Part shown: positions 59,465-64,000 of the stretch, one piece after another
How the letters are laid out: every line of letters begins with the position of its first letter
Position numbering within the stretch: the stretch's first letter is position 1
Assembly: GCF_900115005.1 (NCBI RefSeq)
Contig: NZ_FOUY01000024.1
Span: 20,493 to 84,492, forward strand
DNA from: Pseudonocardia ammonioxydans
Lineage (GTDB): Bacteria; Actinomycetota; Actinomycetes; Mycobacteriales; Pseudonocardiaceae
DNA: 64,000 nucleotides
Direction of reading: 5' to 3'
Made by a program: the position numbers and the translations under genes
Notes under the pieces: generated by a model
Seen by the model: the letters and a program-made list of their open reading frames with translations, nothing else
Told to the model about the DNA's origin: nothing
Database searches by the model: none

Positions 59465-59904
59465 TGGCTGACCTGCTTGATCTCGAACGGCTGCGGGTTC
59501 TGCGCCGTGTGCGGGTGCGCCGGGCCGGCGTAGACCTTCAGCTTCTTGGCCATCGCCCGTCCGAGACGGTTCTTCGGCAGCATGCCCTTGATCGCCTTCT
59601 CGACCAGGCGGTCCGGCTGGCTGTCGATCATCTCGCCGACCGAACGCTGGCGGAGGCCACCCGGGAAGCCGGAGTGCCGGTACACGAACTTGTCGTCGCG
59701 CTTGGTGCCGGACACCGAGATCTTCTCCGCGTTCACGATCACGACGAAGTCGCCGTTGTCGACGTGCGGCGCGTAGGTCGGCTTGTGCTTGCCGCGCAGC
59801 AGCGTGGCGGCCTGGACGGCGAGCCGACCGAGGCGCACGTCGTCGGCGTCGATCACGTGCCAGGCGTGGGTGATGTCGCCGGGCTTCGGGCTGTACGTGG
59901 GCAC
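59461..59904 (-). CDS. rplM: 50S ribosomal protein L13
   Basis: A 147-residue L13, the normal length: 'PTYSPKPGDITHAWHVIDAD', 'VRLGRLAVQAATLLRGKHKP', 'GDFVVIVNAEKISVSGTKRD' and 'MLPKNRLGRAMAKKLKVYAG'. The GTG at 59904 has GAGGTAG six bases upstream. It heads the rplM-rpsI-glmM run. The 283-base space upstream to the esxT gene probably holds its promoter and leader. Confidence 0.95.
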   Translation of the reverse strand: MPTYSPKPGDITHAWHVIDADDVRLGRLAVQAATLLRGKHKPTYAPHVDNGDFVVIVNAEKISVSGTKRDDKFVYRHSGFPGGLRQRSVGEMIDSQPDRLVEKAIKGMLPKNRLGRAMAKKLKVYAGPAHPHTAQNPQPFEIKQVSQ

Positions 59905-60187
59905 GGATCTACCTCGTCGTCGTTCTCGGCTTCGGTGGGTGGGGTACCGGCGGCGTCCGCGCGGTTCCGGCCCACACTGGTGTCTCTGTGGTTCCTCAGC
60001 GTGCCGCAGGTGGACGCCGGAGGGACGCTCGGCCCCGTCGGATCCCGCCGGTTGCACTGCCTCGCGCACCTGCTCGGGAACGACGGACGGCGCCCGCGGG
60101 TCTCCACCGCTGCACAACGAGAGTCGAGAATACCCGTCGTCCCCGGGAGCGGGCGCAAGGGGGTCCGCTCCCGCTCCCGGGCGGTGG

Positions 60188-60481
60188 TCAGACCGTGAAC
60201 CGCCGGGCGTTCTCGGCCTCCACCGACCGGTATCCCGCGCCGGCGCCGAGCACCAGACCCTTGATCTTGTGCAACGTCTCGGTCAGGTCCGTCGCGGAAC
60301 GGTCCCAGCGCTGCTGGGCCTCGTTGTACCGGCCCGCCGCGTCGCCGGTCCAGCTCGACACGACCGGCGCGAGGTGGCGCCGGAGCTCGTCGAGCTGCGC
60401 CACGATCCGGGCCCGGGCGGCGTCGATGTCCGCGGCGGCCTGTTCGATCGCGGCGAAGGTGACCTTGATCTCCGATCCCAT
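60188..60481 (-). CDS. esxT: WXG100 family protein, EsxT-like
   Basis: A 97-residue ESX substrate. Two helices flank the WTG turn in 'LAPVVSSWTGDAAGRYNEAQ', and 'VTFAAIEQAAADIDAARARI' is the first helix. No clear YxxxD/E secretion motif follows the second helix; the C-terminal 'YRSVEAENARRFTV' may serve for it. With the upstream partner (11 bases away) it would form a heterodimer secreted by ESX-4. Its place next to rplM equals esxT in mycobacteria. Confidence 0.85.
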   Translation of the reverse strand: MGSEIKVTFAAIEQAAADIDAARARIVAQLDELRRHLAPVVSSWTGDAAGRYNEAQQRWDRSATDLTETLHKIKGLVLGAGAGYRSVEAENARRFTV

Positions 60482-60492
60482 CGGCGGCCTCC

Positions 60493-60804
60493 TCAGCCCA
60501 GTGCCGAGGTGATCGCCGAGACGCTGCGGGCGTTCTCGTCCTCGATCCGCTGGTAGGCGGTGGCCGTGCCGCCCAGCTGGGCGGCGATGTCGCCCAGCGC
60601 CGTGTTCAGCCGCTTCGCCTCCGCGTCCCACTCGGCCATCAGCACGGTGAAGGCCGTGGCGGCCGCACCGGCCCACTGGCCGCGGGTCGCCTCCAGCCTC
60701 GACCGCAGCCCGGCGAGCTCGCCGTTGACCGCGGTGCTCACCTCCTGCACCCGGCCCGCGGCCCGGGCCATCTCCTCCGTCGTCGTGCCGAACCCCTCGG
60801 CCAT
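60493..60804 (-). CDS. esxU: WXG100 family protein, EsxU-like
   Basis: A 103-residue WXG100 protein: 'EEMARAAGRVQEVSTAVNGE' and 'QWAGAAATAFTVLMAEWDAE', with the WAG turn, and 'YQRIEDENARSVSAITSALG' at the end, where Y-Q-R-I-E fits the YxxxE secretion signal. It pairs with the esxT-like product. The ATG at 60804 starts the domain. The pair lies downstream of the ESX-4 machinery genes on the same strand. Confidence 0.85.
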   Translation of the reverse strand: MAEGFGTTTEEMARAAGRVQEVSTAVNGELAGLRSRLEATRGQWAGAAATAFTVLMAEWDAEAKRLNTALGDIAAQLGGTATAYQRIEDENARSVSAITSALG

Positions 60805-60931
60805 GTGCCTCACCCCGTTCCGTCGCAGCCGGGCGACCGCCCGGCCGGGGCACCGTCGCAGGCCGGCCCGGCCGCCCACCCGGTGTTCCGCGGAACCGTT
60901 CGCGACCGGGAACGCCCGGCGGCCTGCTCGC

Positions 60932-62164
60932 TCACGGTGCCCGGCGCACCGAGCCGACGACCTCGGTGCAGGCCGGGAACGGGGCGGCTCCCTCGGCGCG
61001 GCGGCACCCGACGACGAGCTGGTCGTCGGACTCGAACAGGACGTGCCAGTCGACGACGGCGCCGTCGCCCGGGTGCTGGGTGTAGCGCACGACCGTCCGG
61101 CCCGCGACGACCGCGGGATCCGGCCGGGTGACGCGCTGCTGCCCGGCCAGCAGCGTGTCGAGCTCCCGGCGGGCCCGCGCCGGCTCCCGGCCGGCGTCGT
61201 AGGGCAGCGGGCTGCGTTCGACGACGATGAGGTCGGTGCCGTCCGGGCGACCCACCGGGGTGAGCAGGATGCGCCGGCGCGCCGGGTCGCCGCCGGTGTG
61301 TTCCCAGCCTGCGGGCAGCGCGGCAGCGTAGCCGTACTGGACGACGCCGGTGGCGGCCGTGGGCCGGTCCCCGCCCCGGCCCACGGCCCAGCCCGTGAGG
61401 ACGAGGACCACGCCGAGCAGCGCGAGCGCGGGCAGGATCCAGCGCATCCGATCCGGCGGGTCGTCGTCGGCCACGACCTCCGCGCCGGGCCCGGGCGGCT
61501 CCTGCGCGACGGGCACCGGTCCCGGCGGGTCGGTACCGGTCCCGAGCAGCCCCACGCCGAGGAGGGCGGCGCCGAGGACGGCGGCGGTGTCCGGACCGGC
61601 CCCGGCGACCGCGGCCGGGTCACCCGCCTCGAGCGGCCCGGCGACCCGGACCGGGCAGGACGCGGCCCCGGTGACCGCGGCGACCCACTCCGGGTCGTCG
61701 GCGGCCGCCTCCCCCGCCAGGACGAGCTCGACCGCCCGCACCCGGCGGGCCGGCCCGGCCAGTGCCGCGGCGGGCAGGTTCCCGCCCGCTCCGGGCGGCG
61801 GGTGTGCGGCGGGCCGCGGGTCCACCGGCACGACCACACCGTCCTCGACCACGGCGGCGTCCATCCGGGCGTCCCCGGTGTGCACCACGAGCACGGGGCC
61901 CGGCGGTGGTTCCGGCCCCACCGCGAGCACCGCGACCGCGACGGGCACCGCGACCACCCGCGGCGTCCCCGGGAAGGAACCGCCGGGCGTGGTGCCGACC
62001 CGCACCACGACCTCCGGTGGCCCGTCGGCGAAGAAGTCGCCGACCGCACCGGCCGGCGTCGTCCCGGGTGGCGCGGCGGCGAGCAGCCGCACACCGTCGT
62101 CGTCGGCCGCGGCGAGCAGCACCCCGTACGGCCGGGCGTGCACGGCCACCGCGTACCCGCTCAT
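60932..62164 (-). CDS. Type VII secretion-associated protein (Rv3446c-like)
   Basis: A 410-residue protein. The N-terminal 200 residues contain an actin-like first half with much Ala, Gly, Pro and Val; a membrane helix 'MRWILPALALLGVVLVLTGW' lies at about residue 240; and the C-terminal domain 'GYAAALPAGWEHTGGDPARR', 'SPLPYDAGREPARARRELDT', 'WHVLFESDDQLVVGCRRAEG' is that of the Rv3446c family of type VII secretion-associated proteins. The domain lies outside the membrane by topology. Its start overlaps the eccC stop (ATGA at 62161-62164). Confidence 0.8.
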   Translation of the reverse strand: MSGYAVAVHARPYGVLLAAADDDGVRLLAAAPPGTTPAGAVGDFFADGPPEVVVRVGTTPGGSFPGTPRVVAVPVAVAVLAVGPEPPPGPVLVVHTGDARMDAAVVEDGVVVPVDPRPAAHPPPGAGGNLPAAALAGPARRVRAVELVLAGEAAADDPEWVAAVTGAASCPVRVAGPLEAGDPAAVAGAGPDTAAVLGAALLGVGLLGTGTDPPGPVPVAQEPPGPGAEVVADDDPPDRMRWILPALALLGVVLVLTGWAVGRGGDRPTAATGVVQYGYAAALPAGWEHTGGDPARRRILLTPVGRPDGTDLIVVERSPLPYDAGREPARARRELDTLLAGQQRVTRPDPAVVAGRTVVRYTQHPGDGAVVDWHVLFESDDQLVVGCRRAEGAAPFPACTEVVGSVRRAP

Positions 62165-64000
62165 CCGGGGTCGGACCAGGCCAGCTGCATCCGCCGGGCC
62201 CCGGCCCGGCGGTCGGCCAGCACCATCCGCCCGGGTGGCGCCGGGGCCGGTTTCACCTTCTCCAGCAGCGCGCCCTCCTCCGGGCTGCCCGACCCGACCA
62301 GGCCCGGCGCGCCCAGCTCGCGCAGCCGGCCCAGCACCGGGTCGAACAGCGCCCGGCCGGCACCGCCGGTACGCCGGGCGAGCACCACGTGCAGGCCGAC
62401 GTCGCGGGCCTGCGGCAGGTACTCGGCGAGCGGCAGCAGCGGGTGCGGCGCCCCGGCCCCGACCCCGCCCGCGCCGGGGACGACGAGGTCGTAGTCGTCC
62501 ACCAGCAGCCACACGTCCGGGCCACTCCACCAGGAACGCTCGCGCAGCTGTTCACGGGTGACGTCCGGGCCGGGGAGCCGCCGGGCCAGTGACCCGGCGA
62601 TCTCCGCGCAGGCGTCCGCGGTGGCCTGTGCGGTCGAGGTGTGCGCCAGCAGGTGGGTGTCCGGGACCCCGCCGAGCAGCGTCCGCCGGTGATCGACGAC
62701 GACGATCCGGGCCTGCTCGGGCGACCGGCCGGCCGCGACCCCGCGGGCCACCAGCCGCAGCAGGTTCGTCTTCCCACCACCGGAGTCGGCGAAGCAGAGC
62801 AGGTGGGCCTCGTCCGGGTCGAGTTCGACGACGGCGAGCCGGTCCTCGTCGACGCCGAGCGCGGGCCCCCGCCCGGGCCCCGCGGGCAGCTCCTCGACGG
62901 TGATCCGTTCTGGCAGCAGCCGCACCCCCGGCACCACCGGGCCCGCCCACGCCGCGGCGACGTCCGGCGCGGGATCGGTCCCGGCCTCCCCGGTCGGTGC
63001 GGCGAGCACCGCGGCCGCGCCGTCCGGGGCGAGCCCGTGCCCGGGACGGGCCGGCACGGCGGCGGCCCGGTGCCGGTCCACCTCGGAGTCCGACGGGTCG
63101 CCGAGCCGCAGCTCGAGCCGGCTGCCGAGCTGGTCGGAGAGCGCGGGCCGGAACTCGGCCCAGCGGGCCGCGGACACCGCGAGGTGCACGCCGTGGCCGA
63201 GCCCGCGCGCGGCGAGCACGGCCAGCTTCTCGTCGAGGTCCTCGAAATCCGAACGCAGCGCGGCGTAGCCGTCGACGACCAGCAGCAGGTCGGTGCACGG
63301 CTCGTCGGCGAGCTCGCCCCGGGCCCGCCGCGCCCGGAACTCGTCCACGGAGCCGATCCCGTGCGCGGCGAAGAGCCGCTCGCGGCGCTCCACGGTCGCG
63401 ACGGCCTCCGCGACGACGCGGCGCACCAGGTCGGCCCGGTGCCGGTCGGCGACGGTGCCGACGTGCGGCAGCCCGGCGAGTGCCGCGAGCGTCCCGCCGC
63501 CCAGGTCGACCGCGTGCACCCCCAGCTCGGACGGCGTGTGGGTCAGCGCCAGCGCGACGACGAGGGTGCGCAGCGCGGTCGACTTCCCCGAGCGCGGCCC
63601 GCCGACGACGGCGACGTGCCCGGCCGCCCCGGACAGGTCCACGACCAACGGATCACGACGCTGCAGGTAGGGGCGGTCGACGAGCCCGACCGGTACGGCG
63701 AGCCGCCCGCCCGGCCCGGGCGCCTGCCACCCGCGGCCGGGGCGCAGCGACAGCCGGCCGAGCACGGCGGGCAGCGGCGGCGGCTCCGCCAGCGGCGGCA
63801 GCCACACCCGGTGCGCCCGCGGCCCCGGACCGGACACCGCGGCGACGATCCGGTCGAGCACCGTCGCCGGCGCGGGCACCACAGCGCCGCCGGCAGGCAC
63901 TACAACGCCACCGGCAGGCACCACAGCGCCACCGGCAGGCACCACAGCGCCACCGGCAGGCACCACAGCGCCACCGGCAGGCACCACAGCGCCACCGGCA
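62161..64000 (-). CDS. eccC4: ESX-4 ATPase EccC, C-terminal part (cut by window edge)
   Basis: The visible 613 codons hold the second and third FtsK/SpoIIIE ATPase domains of EccC; the first domain and the membrane part lie beyond base 64000. Walker A of domain 2 is 'AVVGGPRSGKSTALRTLVVA', and of domain 3 'CFADSGGGKTNLLRLVARGV', each with a hydrophobic Walker B (LLLVVDGY and VWLLVDDYDLV). EccC drives secretion of WXG100 pairs, here probably the EsxT/EsxU pair. Between domain 1 and domain 2 a run of VPAGGAV heptads is encoded by 21-bp repeats reaching the window edge. Confidence 0.9.
   Translation of the reverse strand, partial: AGGAVVPAGGAVVPAGGAVVPAGGAVVPAGGVVVPAGGAVVPAPATVLDRIVAAVSGPGPRAHRVWLPPLAEPPPLPAVLGRLSLRPGRGWQAPGPGGRLAVPVGLVDRPYLQRRDPLVVDLSGAAGHVAVVGGPRSGKSTALRTLVVALALTHTPSELGVHAVDLGGGTLAALAGLPHVGTVADRHRADLVRRVVAEAVATVERRERLFAAHGIGSVDEFRARRARGELADEPCTDLLLVVDGYAALRSDFEDLDEKLAVLAARGLGHGVHLAVSAARWAEFRPALSDQLGSRLELRLGDPSDSEVDRHRAAAVPARPGHGLAPDGAAAVLAAPTGEAGTDPAPDVAAAWAGPVVPGVRLLPERITVEELPAGPGRGPALGVDEDRLAVVELDPDEAHLLCFADSGGGKTNLLRLVARGVAAGRSPEQARIVVVDHRRTLLGGVPDTHLLAHTSTAQATADACAEIAGSLARRLPGPDVTREQLRERSWWSGPDVWLLVDDYDLVVPGAGGVGAGAPHPLLPLAEYLPQARDVGLHVVLARRTGGAGRALFDPVLGRLRELGAPGLVGSGSPEEGALLEKVKPAPAPPGRMVLADRRAGARRMQLAWSDPG
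63876..64000. repeat. 21-bp minisatellite inside eccC (at least six units)
   Basis: Units of 21 bp (caccacagcgccaccggcag-like) repeat from 63876 to the window end, where a sixth unit is cut. They keep the eccC frame and encode (VPAGGAV)n. The number of units beyond the edge is unknown. Confidence 0.9.

Noticed and set aside
1..64000. tRNA or rRNA genes
   Set aside because: No cloverleaf-like segments with the TψC-arm consensus were recognised outside coding regions on reading both strands; a tRNA search program would be needed to exclude them fully.

Overview
The window is a high-GC (about 70% or more) actinobacterial chromosome segment, most likely from a Pseudonocardia-like member of the Pseudonocardiaceae. 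The reasons are codon use, many GTG starts, translational coupling through ATGA/GTGA overlaps, and gene order. From about 24.5 kb to the end it follows, from memory, the Mycobacterium tuberculosis block Rv3410c-Rv3447c: guaB3-guaB, a DUF5319 gene, rsdA-sigD, a hypothetical gene, whiB, groEL-groES, rimI-tsaB-tsaE, an alpha/beta hydrolase, alr, nnrD, glmS, glmM, rpsI-rplM, esxT/esxU and the ESX-4 genes. Differences from that order are a bldM-like regulator, an argG gene, and a 10 kb catabolic insertion in the place where tsaD would be expected.

Layout. 0-7 kb: magnesium and envelope functions (partial mgtE; an MgtA-type P-type ATPase overlapping a tatA-like gene, divergent from an ArsR repressor across a perfect palindrome; DedA; an FtsW/RodA-type protein) and a GabD-type aldehyde dehydrogenase. 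7.3-24.5 kb: an accessory, stress-signalling stretch. It holds two STAS proteins, a SpoIIE-type phosphatase / B12-binding sensor / STAS operon, a tandem pair of hsp20 genes, MerR, GAF-ANTAR and two TetR genes, mixed with at least eight broken or truncated genes (DUF2267, IS5-type transposase, two related membrane proteins, a small membrane protein, a methyltransferase, a GNAT and a DUF421 protein). 24.5-35 kb: purine synthesis, sigma-D control, developmental regulators and the CIRCE-controlled groESL genes. 35-45 kb: an EVE-domain protein, an aldo/keto reductase, and a hydantoinase (hyuA-hyuB) plus class III aminotransferase module with two PucR regulators. 45-55 kb: t6A tRNA modification (tsaB, tsaE), rimI, alr, argG, nnrD, glmS. 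55-64 kb: ESX-type small proteins, glmM, rpsI-rplM, and the start of an ESX-4 locus running off the right edge.

How the genes work together. glmS and glmM supply glucosamine phosphate for UDP-GlcNAc, alr supplies D-alanine, and the FtsW-like protein belongs to wall synthesis. SigD is held by its membrane anti-sigma factor RsdA. The 13-16 kb operon looks like a light- or cobalamin-sensing partner switch: its B12-binding protein has the Wx9EH and ExH signatures of CarH-type photoreceptors but no DNA-binding domain, and it is translationally coupled to a PP2C phosphatase and a phosphorylatable STAS antagonist. This is the best candidate for an undescribed system here. Minisatellite repeats are common and include a 33-bp repeat inside tsaB and a 21-bp repeat inside eccC. 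No tRNA, rRNA or CRISPR array was recognised.
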